DNA from: Sipunculus nudus
Lineage: Eukaryota > Annelida > Sipuncula > Golfingiida > Sipunculidae
Assembly (NCBI GenBank): GCA_026874595.1
Contig: CM049320.1
Location: 546,001 to 610,000 of the forward strand
Direction: 5' to 3'
DNA: 64,000 nt
Part shown: in pieces, positions 32,818-46,194 of the stretch
Position numbering within the stretch: the first letter of the stretch is position 1
How the letters are laid out: each line of letters opens with the position of its first letter
Notes under the pieces: generated by a model
Seen by the model: the letters and a program-made list of their open reading frames with translations, nothing else
Databases searched by the model: none
Told to the model about the DNA's origin: nothing
Made by a program: the position numbers and the translations under genes

Positions 32818-34425
32818 CAAGGGACCCATGGGTCACATCACTCAGCTGAATTTTGGAAAATATTAGTAACTGCAAAATATTTTTATTTCTTTTGGTTTTT
32901 CATGTATATTATCATTAGAAAAGCTATGAGAAAATGGCCCTGCTGAAATGAAACTCTGTAAATTATAGAATTAAGGACATGAGCTAAACCATTTAGTGAT
33001 GCACCAAGGGAACAAATAGGCCTACGGAAAGTGTTATATAAAAGTAACATTTCATAAACAAATAATGTCTGAAGGTAATTAAAGTTTTCAAAAGTTAAAT
33101 ATATGGCCATATGAGATATAAATTAATCCCACAAAGTTTGACCAATATTCCTAATTTTTATACTAAGTTAACAGTGTTATTCACACCTAGGCCCCACCAA
33201 CTTTAGGGGATATGAATGAAATGCTACAAAGTATTTATATCTTCTTAAATCTTGTCAGTTAGCACTTACATTAGATCCTAATATTTTATCACATTTGAAT
33301 ATAAGGATTAAATTCCTGAAATCTTCTTCTTTAAAAAAATCAAAATTGTCCAAGTCTCATCAAAAAGAATTTATTTAACATTAAAATTATAAGATTCATC
33401 TTGTTTATTAGTCCTGTGTATTGAAGGGGTGGGTTGGGGGAGGGGTCTCCATTGTTACTGCTCGTTGCTGAGAAAAATGTTCATTTTAAGATTCATCTAG
33501 TTCATAGTACAGGTCTGTCATCAGAATGGGGTGGGGGGGGGGGGGGGGGGAACGGGGTGCCAGAGAGAAAGGCTCCCTGTGGTATGGTATTAACTGCAGA
33601 CAGCCTGATCAAGCTCAACTCAGTGGAGAGAGGGCTTGCCCTAGTGATGGGATTGCATAATTTAATGCTAACAGCCTGGGGAGCATAGAGAGCTGCACTG
33701 AATGACCTACAGTCACCAAAGTGCACTGCTTGACAATGTAAGGGAATACAACAAGAGCCTCCAAAAAAAATTCAATAACTAGCCTAATTTTGCAGCTTTT
33801 ATTTTCAAATTAAAGATTTTAACAGATTAAATCCTAAGTGGCCAAAGTTGGGCAAAATTTAAGCTACCAATTTTTATTTTTGCTAATATTTTAAAAAATT
33901 TAAGATTTTGATCTAATTTTTGGTATACAATTTAATTTTGATTAATTAAAGTTATATTACTGGAAAAAAGTCCTTAGCTTTCACATGTTTTGTGTTAAGC
34001 GATCAAATATCTTTCCTGATTTTTACAAAATGCATTATGTTTGAGTCCATAACTTTTTTAAATTATATAATACAGACCTTATTTCTGGCATGTACATAGG
34101 AACTATATAGAGGAATATTTATGGTAAATATGAAGAAAACCAGATGAGTGGTTTTGATATTAGGCAGTCCTGAAGTGTGAAAATAGATTTCTAATAAAAA
34201 AATTGAAGTTTTCCCTTAATATCTCCAAAGAACGAAGTCCTATTGACCCAATTTTCAGCATGGTAGGAGATTTTAGGGACATCTAACTGTATGCCGAATT
34301 CCAGATTCGTAGGTCCAACGGTGTCGAAACGTGCCAGTCTTACGGACGGGCATCTGGACAGACGGACGGACGACGGACAATGGACCACGACTATAGCTCA
34401 GATGACTTATAGTCAGCTGAGCTAA
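32818..34425 (+). mobile_element. Full-length family A element (1.6 kb), unnested
   Basis: It starts CAAGGGACCCATGGGTCACA with CTCAGCTGA and ends with the full tail hairpin (TAGCTCAGATGACTTATAGT then CAGCTGAGCTAA). It is preceded by A and followed by T. The interior starts like the copy at 63,815, then holds a poly-G run (33,534-33,550), a GC-richer patch near 33,555-33,700 with frames open on both strands, one copy of the ~650-bp B body, and GGACAGACGGACGGACGACG before the tail. Confidence 0.75.
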
Positions 34426-36497
34426 TTATTCTTTAACAGATAAATGTACAAAGTGTAAAAATTTAATAAGCATATTGGCACATAAAATACAGACATAGCT
34501 CTGGAAGAACATTTAGGCACAAATTTAAGGACTATAAAGGAAAACATAAAGTAGAGCGTCATTTATTCAAAAAGCTTGGGGGACAAGGATTTTGTTTAGA
34601 TACACTAGCACTTGATAAACAATTTAATAGACTTGATCAGACACTGAAAACCCAAAATTAATGAAACTTTAGCCCTAACAAATACTGGCAACAATACTTG
34701 TGATGTTTCCATCAATTTCATCAATATATAATGAAAAACTTATTAACATTCTTGCAAATGGTCCCTAATTGACAAATCAGAATCGATCTGCATTGTACCT
34801 ATTGCATGACATGCATAGCCCGCATGATAACCAGAATGACATAGCTTGACCTGGGAAAAAGACCCAGAGGAACTCAAGATGTACATAAAAAAGTTTAGAA
34901 TAAAAGTATACAATGAAAATTGAGTTGTTATTTGATGATCCATTCTATTTAAAATACTCTTTCTGTTATTTCAACAGTAATATATATTTAGGGTTTTGTG
35001 TAACATTTTGTTTGTTCTGTTCAATCACCCTGGCCTTAGCTGCCTAATATATAACAGGTAAGTAAATGAGGACAACGGTGTTCACACCAACATCCTGTGT
35101 TCAATTATTTGGCACTATATATATATATATATATATATATGAAATTTATGTATCACAGTTAATCTATAAAAATTTGCTTAGGTTTTTTACACCTACTTTT
35201 CAGAAATTTGTTCAATAATCAGATTAAAATTTTGGATAAATTATTATTTTTTAAAAATGGTGTTCGGTTAAACAATGCTCTTCTGTATTTCCAAGGACCT
35301 CTGATTTTTAATTCAATCACTTTCAAGGATTCCAAGGACCCCAAAGCACCCTGGATAAAGTGGCTGGTAATAACATTAAAATCTCAACCACTGGATAATC
35401 TGTTAGATTCAGTTTAGCTTCACTCATTTGCTCGGCCTAAGCACCTTAAAGCTGAGCACATGCATCCTGGTGAATTGATGAACTTTGTCTTGCGTTCCTG
35501 CTATTCTCATAAAATCCTGATAAATACACAGATATATGTAGCACAGACATATTTGGTAAGAAACCCTCGCGTTGCTATCTGACCCGACCCTTAGGCAACC
35601 AGTCGTTTATCAAGTGTGTGTAACTCACCAAAACCATCAAGTATTCCAAAGTTCACAACTCCCCGCTACCTTCTTTGTCAAGTCTGCCTTCATAAAACCC
35701 CCGCTCTCCCAAAGTTTCTGAGTGATACTTATAAGTAGCACAAATAATGTATATATGCATGAAATTAAACCACAACAAGTATTTGCTCAGGACCGAGTCC
35801 ACAGAAACGGAAAAATCTCACCCAGACTAGTACTTTTAAACAGCTGTGTTATTCTGTCACAAAGTCCTATGGAGCTGATTATAAACTGTGTCAATATATA
35901 ATAAGATAAACAGAAAGCTACATTTTGTTAGTGAAGAGGTATATAAGTAACTACGTATTAACTCCATTGCTATTCACATACATGTGTGTGTTATATAGAG
36001 TAAATCCACACAAATCCAATGAGACCTACCTACTTGGCTACAGCAGTGCATACATTTACCTTATGGAAACAACATGTCAATTTTTTTCTAGAGAGAATAT
36101 ATACACTTTGCATAAAGATATACACTTTAGTATCTATTTCAGATGTGGTAATAATTAATAATAATGTGCGGAAAATCAGATGGCAAAAAACTCAGATGTA
36201 AATAATCATAAAATAATTGAGACTGAATAAATGCATGTTTAACTGAAGACAGGTACATGATCAGTGATGATGTCACCTGGCTTTGCTAACCTGAAGAGTC
36301 GATTTTGATGGTAACATGGCATTACTGAACATCAGCTGTACACATGCTAAGAACCAGATAGGCACCAGAGAAGCAAAATCTCCAGGCTCCAGAAGAAAAA
36401 TGGCAATTTTATAGGAGCACATGAGACAAACATTTAGGAGTTCATGGTAATTTTGAAGAAAAATAAAGGAATTTTCACTGCACAACTGTAGTTTACA
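34426..36497. other. Unique DNA with one weak minus-strand exon candidate
   Basis: About 2 kb without repeat families except (AT)n at 35,117-35,140. On the minus strand 35,665-35,629 (12 codons plus one base, RGVVNFGILDGF) ends in a strong donor GTGAGTTAC and lies in a CpG-richer patch (35,560-35,720) that could be a transcription start. Its phase would fit the exon at 7,354, 28 kb away, but so short an exon is weak evidence. The right edge has TTACATGGCAACTTAACATG, the apparent seed of the following satellite. Confidence 0.4.
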
Positions 36498-39400
36498 TGG
36501 CAACTTAACATGAATATATTTTCTATGAGCAGCTTCTGATGGTCTGTTTTATTGGTAACTTAACATGAATATATTTTCTATGAGCAGCTTCTGATGATCT
36601 GTTTTATTGGTAACTTAACATGAATATATTTTCTATGAGCAGCTTCTGATGGTCTGTCTTACTGGTAACTTAACATGAATATATTTTCTATGAGCAGCTT
36701 CTGATGGTCTGTCTTACTGGTAACTTAACATGAATATATTTTCTATGAGCAGCTTCTGATGGTCTGTCTTACTGGTAACTTAACATGAATATATTTTCTA
36801 TGAGCAGCTTCTGATGGTCTGTTTTATTGGTAACTTACATGAATATATTTTCTATGAGCAGCTTCTGATGGTCTGTTTTATTGGTAACTTAACATGAATA
36901 TATTTTCTATGTGCAGCTTCTGATGGTCTGTTTTACTGGTAACTTAACATGAATATATTTTCTATGAGCAGCTTCTGATGATCTGTTTTATTGGTAACTT
37001 AACATGAATATATTTTCTATGAGCAGCTTCTGATGGTCTGTTTTATTGGTAACTTAACATGAATATATTTTCTATGAGCAGCTTCTGATGGTCTGTTTTA
37101 TTGGTAACTTAATGTGAATATATTTTCTATGAGCAGCTTCTGATGGTCTGTTTTACTGGTAACTTAACATGAATATATTTTCTATGTGCAGCTTCTGATG
37201 GTCTGTTTTACTGGTAACTTAACATGAATATATTTTCTATGAGCAGCTTCTGATGGTCTGTTTTACTGGTAACTTAACATGAATATATTTTCTATGAGCA
37301 GCTTCTGATGGTCTGTTTTACTGGTAACTTAACATGAATATATTTTCTATGAGCAGCTTCTGATGATCTGTTTTATTGGTAACTTAACATGAATATATTT
37401 TCTATGAGCAGCTTCTGATGATCTGTTTTATTGGTAACTTAATGTGAATATATTTTCTATGAGCAGCTTCTGATGGTCTGTTTTACTGGTAACTTAACAT
37501 GAATATATTTTCTATGTGCAGCTTCTGATGGTCTGTTTTACTGGTAACTTAACATGAATATATTTTCTATGAGCAGCTTCTGATGGTCTGTTTTACTGGT
37601 AACTTAACATGAATATATTTTCTATGAGCAGCTTCTGATGGTCTGTTTTACTGGTAACTTAACATGAATATATTTTCTATGAGCAGCTTCTGATGATCTG
37701 TTTTATTGGTAACTTAACATGAATATATTTTCTATGAGCAGCTTCTGATGGTCTGTTTTACTGGTAACTTAACATGAATATATTTTCTATGAGCAGCTTC
37801 TGATGGTCTGTTTTATTGGTAACTTAACATGAATATATTTTCTATGAGCAGCTTCTGATGATCTGTTTTATTGGTAACTTAATGTGAATATATTTTCTAT
37901 GAGCAGCTTCTGATGGTCTGTTTTACTGGTAACTTAACATGAATATATTTTCTATGAGCAGCTTCTGATGGTCTGTTTTATTGGTAACTTACATGAATAT
38001 ATTTTCTATGAGCAGCTTCTGATGGTCTGTTTTACTGGTAACTTAACATGAATATATTTTCTATGAGCAGCTTCTGATGGTCTGTTTTATTGGTAACTTA
38101 ACATGAATATATTTTCTATGAGCAGCTTCTGATGGTCTGTTTTATTGGTAACTTACATGAATATATTTTCTATGAGCAGCTTCTGATGGTCTGTTTTACT
38201 GGTAACTTAACATGAATATATTTTCTATGTGCAGCTTCTGATGGTCTGTTTTACTGGTAACTTAACATGAATATATTTTCTATGTGCAGCTTCTGATGGT
38301 CTGTTTTACTGGTAACTTAACATGAATATATTTTCTATGAGCAGCTTCTGATGGTCTGTTTTATCGGTAACTTAACATGAATATATTTTCTATGTGCAGC
38401 TTCTGATGGTCTGTTTTATCAGTAACTTAACATGAATATATTTTCTATGAGCAGCTTCTGATGGTCTGTTTTATTGGTAACTTAACATGAATATATTTTC
38501 TATGAGCAGCTTCTGATGGTCTGTTTTATTGGTAACTTAATGTGAATATATTTTCTATGAGCAGCTTCTGATGGTCTGTTTTACTGGTAACTTAATGTGA
38601 ATATATTTTCTATGAGCAGCTTCTGATGGTCTGTTTTACTGGTAACTTAATGTGAATATATTTTCTATGTGCAGCTTCTGATGGTCTGTTTTATTGGTAA
38701 CTTAACATGAATATATTTTCTATGTGCAGCTTCTGATGGTCTGTTTTATTGGTAACTTAATGTGAATATATTTTCTATGAGCAGCTTCTGATGGTCTGTT
38801 TTACTGGTAACTTAACATGAATATATTTTCTATGAGCAGCCTCTGATGGTCTGTTTTATTGGTAACTTAATGTGAATATATTTTCTATGAGCAGCCTCTG
38901 AATGTCTGTTTTATCAGTAACTTAATGTGAATATATTTTCTATGAGCAGCTTCTGATGGTCTGTTTTACTGGTAACTTAACATGAATATATTTTCTATGA
39001 GCAGCTTCTGATGGTCTGTTTTATCAGTAACTTAATGTGAATATATTTTCTATGAGCAGCCTCTGAATGTCTGTTTTATCAGTAACTTAACATGAATATA
39101 TTTTCTATGAGCAGCTTCTGATGGTCTGTTTTAATGGTAACTTAACATGAATATATTTTCTATGTGCAGCTTCTGATGGTCTGTTTTATCAGTAACTTAA
39201 TGTGAATATATTTTCTATGAGCAGCTTCTGATGGTCTGTTTTATTGGTAACTTAACATGAATATATTTTCTATGTGCAGCTTCTGATGGTCTGTTTTATT
39301 GGTAACTTAATGTGAATATATTTTCTATGAGCAGCTTCTGATGGTCTGTTTTATCAGTAACTTAATGTGAATATATTTTCTATGAGCAGCTTCTGATGGT

Positions 39401-42400
39401 CTGTTTTACTGGTAACTTAACATGAATATATTTTCTATGTGCAGCTTCTGATGGTCTGTTTTACTGGTAACTTAACATGAATATATTTTCTATGTGCAGC
39501 TTCTGATGGTCTGTTTTACTGGTAACTTAACATGAATATATTTTCTATGAGCAGCTTCTGATGGTCTGTTTTATTGGTAACTTAACATGAATATATTTTC
39601 TATGAGCAGCTTCTGATGGTCTGTTTTATTGGTAACTTAACATGAATATATTTTCTATGAGCAGCTTCTGATGGTCTGTTTTACTGGTAACTTAACATGA
39701 ATATATTTTCTATGAGCAGCTTCTGATGGTCTGTTTTACTGGTAACTTAACATGAATATATTTTCTATGAGCAGCTTCTGATGGTCTGTTTTATTGGTAA
39801 CTTAATGTGAATATATTTTCTATGAGCAGCTTCTGATGGTCTGTTTTACTGGTAACTTAACATGAATATATTTTCTATGAGCAGCTTCTGATGGTCTGTT
39901 TTACTGGTAACTTAACATGAATATATTTTCTATGAGCAGCCTCTGAAGGTCTGTTTTATCAGTAACTTAATGTGAATATATTTTCTATGAGCAGCCTCTG
40001 AATGTCTGTTTATTGGTAACTTAACATGAATATATTTTCTATGAGCAGCCTCTGAATGTCTGTTTTATTGGTAACTTAACATGAATATATTTTCTTTGAG
40101 CAGCTTCTGATGGTCTGTTTTACTGGTAACTTAACATGAATATATTTTCTATGAGCAGCTTCTGATGGTCTGTTTTATTGGTAACTTAATGTGAATATAT
40201 TTTCTATGAGCAGCTTCTGATGGTCTGTTTTACTGGTAACTTAACATGAATATATTTTCTATGAGCAGCTTCTGATGGTCTGTTTTACTGGTAACTTAAC
40301 ATGAATATATTTTCTATGAGCAGCTTCTGATGGTCTGTTTTATTGGTAACTTAACATGAATATATTTTCTATGAGCAGCCTCTGAATGTCTGTTTTATTG
40401 GTAACTTAACATGAATATATTTTCTATGAGCAGCTTCTGATGGTCTGTTTTACTGGTAACTTAACATGAATATATTTTCTATGAGCAGCTTCTGATGGTC
40501 TGTTTTATTGGTAACTTAATGTGAATATATTTTCTATGAGCAGCTTCTGATGGTCTGTTTTACTGGTAACTTAACATGAATATATTTTCTATGAGCAGCT
40601 TCTGATGGTCTGTTTTACTGGTAACTTAACATGAATATATTTTCTATGAGCAGCTTCTGATGGTCTGTTTTATCAGTAACTTAATGTGAATATATTTTCT
40701 ATGAGCAGCCTCTGAATGTCTGTTTATTGGTAACTTAACATGAATATATTTTCTATGAGCAGCCTCTGAATGTCTGTTTTATTGGTAACTTAACATGAAT
40801 ATATTTTCTATGAGCAGCTTCTGATGGTCTGTTTTACTGGTAACTTAACATGAATATATTTTCTATGAGCAGCTTCTGATGGTCTGTTTTATTGGTAACT
40901 TAATGTGAATATATTTTCTATGAGCAGCTTCTGATGGTCTGTTTTACTGGTAACTTAACATGAATATATTTTCTATGAGCAGCTTCTGATGGTCTGTTTT
41001 ACTGGTAACTTAACATGAATATATTTTCTATGAGCAGCTTCTGATGGTCTGTTTTACTGGTAACTTAACATGAATATATTTTCTATGAGCAGCTTCTGAT
41101 GGTCTGTTTTATTGGTAACTTAATGTGAATATATTTTCTATGAGCAGCTTCTGATGGTCTGTTTTACTGGTAACTTAATGTGAATATATTTTCTATGAGC
41201 AGCTTCTGATGATCTGTTTTATTGGTAACTTAATGTGAATATATTTTCTATGAGCAGCTTCTGATGGTCTGTTTTACTGGTAACTTAACATGAATATATT
41301 TTCTATGAGCAGCTTCTGATGGTCTGTTTATTGGTACCTTAACATGAATATATTTTCTATGAGCAGCTTCTGATGATCTGTTTTATTGGTAACTTAATGT
41401 GAATATATTTTCTATGAGCAGCTTCTGATGGTCTGTTTTACTGGTAACTTAATGTGAATATATTTTCTATGAGCAGCTTCTGAATGTCTGTTTATTGGTA
41501 CCTTAACATGAATATATTTTCTATGAGCAGCCTCTGAATGTCTGTTTTATTGGTAACTTAACATGAATATATTTTCTATGAGCAGCTTCTGATGGTCTGT
41601 TTTACTGGTAACTTAACATGAATATATTTTCTATGAGCAGCTTCTGATGGTCTGTTTTACTGGTAACTTAACATGAATATATTTTCTATGAGCAGCTTCT
41701 GATGGTCTGTTTTATTGGTAACTTAACATGAATATATTTTCTATGAGCAGCTTCTGATGGTCTGTTTTACTGGTAACTTAACATGAATATATTTTCTATG
41801 AGCAGCCTCTGAATGTCTGTTTTATTGGTAACTTAACATGAATATATTTTCTATGAGCAGCCTCTGAATGTCTGTTTATTGGTAACTTAACATGAATATA
41901 TTTTCTATGAGCAGCCTCTGAATGTCTGTTTATTGGTAACTTAACATGAATATATTTTCTATGAGCAGCCTCTGAAGGTCTGTTTTATCAGTAACTTAAC
42001 ATGAATATATTTTCTATGAGCAGCTTCTGATGGTCTGTTTTATTGGTAACTTAATGTGAATATATTTTCTATGAGCAGCTTCTGATGGTCTGTTTTACTG
42101 GTAACTTAACATGAATATATTTTCTATGAGCAGCTTCTGATGGTCTGTTTTATCAGTAACTTAATGTGAATATATTTTCTATGTGCAGCTTCTGATGGTC
42201 TGTCTTACTGGTAACTTAACATGAATATATTTTCTATGAGCAGCTTCTGATGGTCTGTTTTATTGGTGACTTAACATGAATATATTTTCTATGAGCAGCT
42301 TCTGATGGTCTGTTTTATTGGTGACTTAAAATGAATATATTTTCTATGAGCAGCTTCTGATGGTCTGTCTTACTGGTAACTTAACATGAATATATTTTCT

Positions 42401-45079
42401 ATGAGCAGCTTCTGATGGTCTGTTTTACTGGTAACTTAACATGAATATATTTTCTATGAGCAGCTTCTGATGGTCTGTTTTATCAGTAACTTAATGTGAA
42501 TATATTTTCTATGTGCAGCTTCTGATGGTCTGTTTTACTGGTAACTTAACAGGAATATATTTTCTATGAGCAGCTTCTGATGGTCTGTTTTATTGGTAAC
42601 TTAATGTGAATATATTTTCTATGAGCAGCTTCTGATGGTCTGTTTTATTGGTAACTTAACATGAATATATTTTCTATGTGCAGCTTCTGATGGTCTGTCT
42701 TACTGGTAACTTAACATGAATATATTTTCTATGAGCAGCTTCTGATGGTCTGTTTTACTGGTAACTTAACATGAATATATTTTCTATGAGCAGCTTCTGA
42801 TGGTCTGTTTTATCAGTAACTTAATGTGAATATATTTTCTATGTGCAGCTTCTGATGGTCTGTTTTACTGGTAACTTAACAGGAATATATTTTCTATGAG
42901 CAGCTTCTGATGGTCTGTTTTATTGGTAACTTAATGTGAATATATTTTCTATGAGCAGCTTCTGATGGTCTGTTTTATTGGTGACTTAACATGAATATAT
43001 TTTCTATGTGCAGCTTCTGATGGTCTGTCTTACTGGTAACTTAACATGAATATATTTTCTATGAGCAGCTTCTGATGGTCTGTTTTACTGGTAACTTAAC
43101 ATGAATATATTTTCTATGAGCAGCTTCTGATGGTCTGTTTTATTGGTGACTTAACATGAATATATTTTCTATGAGCAGCTTCTGAAGGTCTGTTTTATTG
43201 GTAACTTAACATGAATATATTTTCTATGAGCAGCTTCTGATGGTCTGTTTTATTGGTAACTTAACATGAATATATTTTCTATGAGCAGCTTCTGAAGGTC
43301 TGTTTTATTGGTAACTTAATGTGAATATATTTTCTATGAGCAGCTTCTGATGGTCTGTTTTACTGGTAACTTAACATGAATATATTTTCTATGAGCAGCT
43401 TCTGATGGTCTGTTTTACTGGTAACTTAACATGAATATATTTTCTATGAGCAGCTTCTGATGGTCTGTTTTATTGGTGACTTAACATGAATATATTTTCT
43501 ATGTGCAGCTTCTGATGGTCTGTCTTACTGGTAACTTAACATGAATATATTTTCTATGAGCAGCTTCTGATGGTCTGTTTTACTGGTAACTTAACATGAA
43601 TATATTTTCTATGAGCAGCTTCTGATGGTCTGTTTTATTGGTGACTTAACATGAATATATTTTCTATGAGCAGCTTCTGAAGGTCTGTTTTATTGGTAAC
43701 TTAACATGAATATATTTTCTATGAGCAGCTTCTGATGGTCTGTTTTATTGGTAACTTAACATGAATATATTTTCTATGAGCAGCTTCTGAAGGTCTGTTT
43801 TATTGGTAACTTAATGTGAATATATTTTCTATGAGCAGCTTCTGATGGTCTGTTTTATTGGTGACTTAACATGAATATATTTTCTATGTGCAGCTTCTGA
43901 TGGTCTGTCTTACTGGTAACTTAACATGAATATATTTTCTATGAGCAGCTTCTGATGGTCTGTTTTACTGGTAACTTAACATGAATATATTTTCTATGAG
44001 CAGCTTCTGATGGTCTGTTTTATTGGTGACTTAACATGAATATATTTTCTATGAGCAGCTTCTGAAGGTCTGTTTTATTGGTAACTTAACATGAATATAT
44101 TTTCTATGAGCAGCTTCTGATGGTCTGTTTTATTGGTGACTTAACATGAATATATTTTCTATGTGCAGCTTCTGATGGTCTGTCTTACTGGTAACTTAAC
44201 ATGAATATATTTTCTATGAGCAGCTTCTGATGGTCTGTTTTACTGGTAACTTAACATGAATATATTTTCTATGAGCAGCTTCTGATGGTCTGTTTTATTG
44301 GTGACTTAACATGAATATATTTTCTATGTGCAGCTTCTGATGGTCTGTCTTACTGGTAACTTAACATGAATATATTTTCTATGAGCAGCTTCTGATGGTC
44401 TGTCTTACTGGTAACTTAACATGAATATATTTTCTATGAGCAGCTTCTGATGGTCTGTTTTATCAGTAACTTAATGTGAATATATTTTCTATGAGCAGCT
44501 TCTGATGGTCTGTTTTATTGGTGACTTAACATGAATATATTTTCTATGTGCAGCTTCTGATGGTCTGTCTTACTGGTAACTTAACATGAATATATTTTCT
44601 ATGAGCAGCTTCTGATGGTCTGTCTTACTGGTAACTTAACATGAATATATTTTCTATGAGCAGCTTCTGATGGTCTGTTTTACTGGTAACTTAACATGAA
44701 TATATTTTCTATGAGCAGCTTCTGATGGTCTGTTTTATCAGTAACTTAATGTGAATATATTTTCTATGTGCAGCTTCTGATGGTCTGTTTTACTGGTAAC
44801 TTAACAGGAATATATTTTCTATGAGCAGCTTCTGATGGTCTGTTTTATTGGTGACTTAACATGAATATATTTTCTATGAGCAGCTTCTGATGGTCTGTTT
44901 TATTGGTAACTTACATGAATATATTTTCTATGTGCAGCTTCTGATGGTCTGTTTTACTGGTAACTTAACATGAATATATTTTCTATGAGCAGCTTCTGAT
45001 GGTCTGTTTTACTGGTAACTTAACATGAATATATTTTCTATGAGCAGCCTCTGAATGTCTGTTTTATTGGTAACTTAAT
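36498..45079 (+). repeat. 55-bp satellite, ~156 copies (8.6 kb)
   Basis: The unit is TAACTTAACATGAATATATT, TTCTATGAGCAGCTTCTGAT, GGTCTGTTTTATTGG. The main variants are AATGTG for ACATG, GTGCAG for GAGCAG, CCTCTGAATG for TTCTGATGG, ATCAGTAAC for TTGGTAAC, and GGTGAC. Length is almost always 55, with a few 54-bp units (CTTACATG, TGTTTATTGG). Variants are patterned, showing higher-order amplification, strongest at 42-45 kb. There is no long ORF, because each unit carries stops. Confidence 0.97.
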
Positions 45080-45440
45080 CATATAATTGGTCTGAAAAAG
45101 GAATATAGTGTAATATATGTGTGAAAGTTATATGGAATAACCTGAATGAAGGATTAATTTGGAGTAAGATGTAGTGTATTGATTAATTATGGGAGGTATA
45201 ACATTGTGATTTTTTTGAGTAAAAGTGAAGGCAATGTACATCTTATAACAAGTTTTGTGCAAATTTGGGATTTTGCATGTAACTTGCACAGGAGTATTGT
45301 TTATGGCCTTGAAGGGTCTTCTTCCCTGATCAATATAATCATTGCATTCTGCATCTGTGACATCAGGGACGCTCCGCCAGGTTTGTGTCACTAATAAGGT
45401 TACCCAGACAAGGCTGTAGTGGCCAGAAGTGGGTGGTCTG
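45080..45440. other. Unique DNA, coding uncertain
   Basis: The minus strand is open for 106 codons (45,448-45,128) with a protein-like stretch DVTDAECNDYIDQGRRPFK, while the plus strand is open for 71 codons across the same DNA. No start, splice or poly(A) evidence favours either, so no gene is called. Confidence 0.3.
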
Positions 45441-46194
45441 GTTCTCAATATGTAAACACATTAGAGTCTCTGAAAACTTCAATAACTTACCTAAATTTTT
45501 AGTTTTAATTTTCAAATTTCAAAGGTTAATAGATTACGTCCATTACGTGTACCTACTGTAAAAATTAAATCAAATGTACTTACAGGAAAAAACATGCCAT
45601 GGTCAAAATTAGACAAAATTTAAGCTTCCAATTTTATATTTATGCTAATATCTTAATAAAATTACAAGATTATGATCTAATTTTGGGTATAGAATTGAAT
45701 TTTGATTAAATAAAGTTATATCCCTGAAAACAAGCCCCTAGCTTTAACAATTATTGTGGTAAGTGATTAAATGTCTTCCTCATTTTTTACAAAGTGCATT
45801 ATGTTTGGACCCAAAACTTTTACAAAATATGTAATACTGACCTAATTTCTGGCATGTACATCTATAGGAACTATATAGGGGAATACTTATGGTAAATATG
45901 AAGAAAAACAGATGAGTGGTTTTGACTCTAGCCTGTCCTGAAAAGTAAATATAAGTTTTTCCTTAAAAATTGACAAAATATAACGTTTTTCTTTAATTTC
46001 TCAAAGAAACAAAGTCATAGACACCCAGTTTCTGGTTTGGTAGGAGGACACAGGGCATCTAACTGCATGCCGAACGGTGTGGAAACATGCCTGTCTTATG
46101 GAAGGACGGCAGGACGGATAGATGACAGGATGGCCATACGGACAGACAATGGACCCCAACTATAGGTCAGATGACTTATAGTAAACTGAGCTAA
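45440..46194 (+). mobile_element. Family A, single B body with tail
   Basis: It matches the bodies at 14-15.4 kb and 33.8-34.4 kb (AACATGCCATGGTCAAA, TTTACAAAGTGCATTATGTT, TTCTGGCATGTACAT, GAGTGGTTTTGAC). It ends with a GGACGGCAGGACGG stretch and a diverged tail (TATAGGTCAGATGACTTATA then GTAAACTGAGCTAA). No CAAGGGACCC head is visible, so it is 5'-truncated or diverged. Confidence 0.7.

Noticed and set aside
33434-33726. 84-residue plus-strand and 74-residue minus-strand ORFs
   Set aside because: They overlap each other and a poly-G run inside a full-length family A element; no splice or start support.
45128-45448. 106-residue minus-strand ORF with a protein-like stretch
   Set aside because: The opposite strand is open over the same DNA, and there is no ATG in good context, splice site or poly(A) signal. 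Kept only as a note in the region entry.
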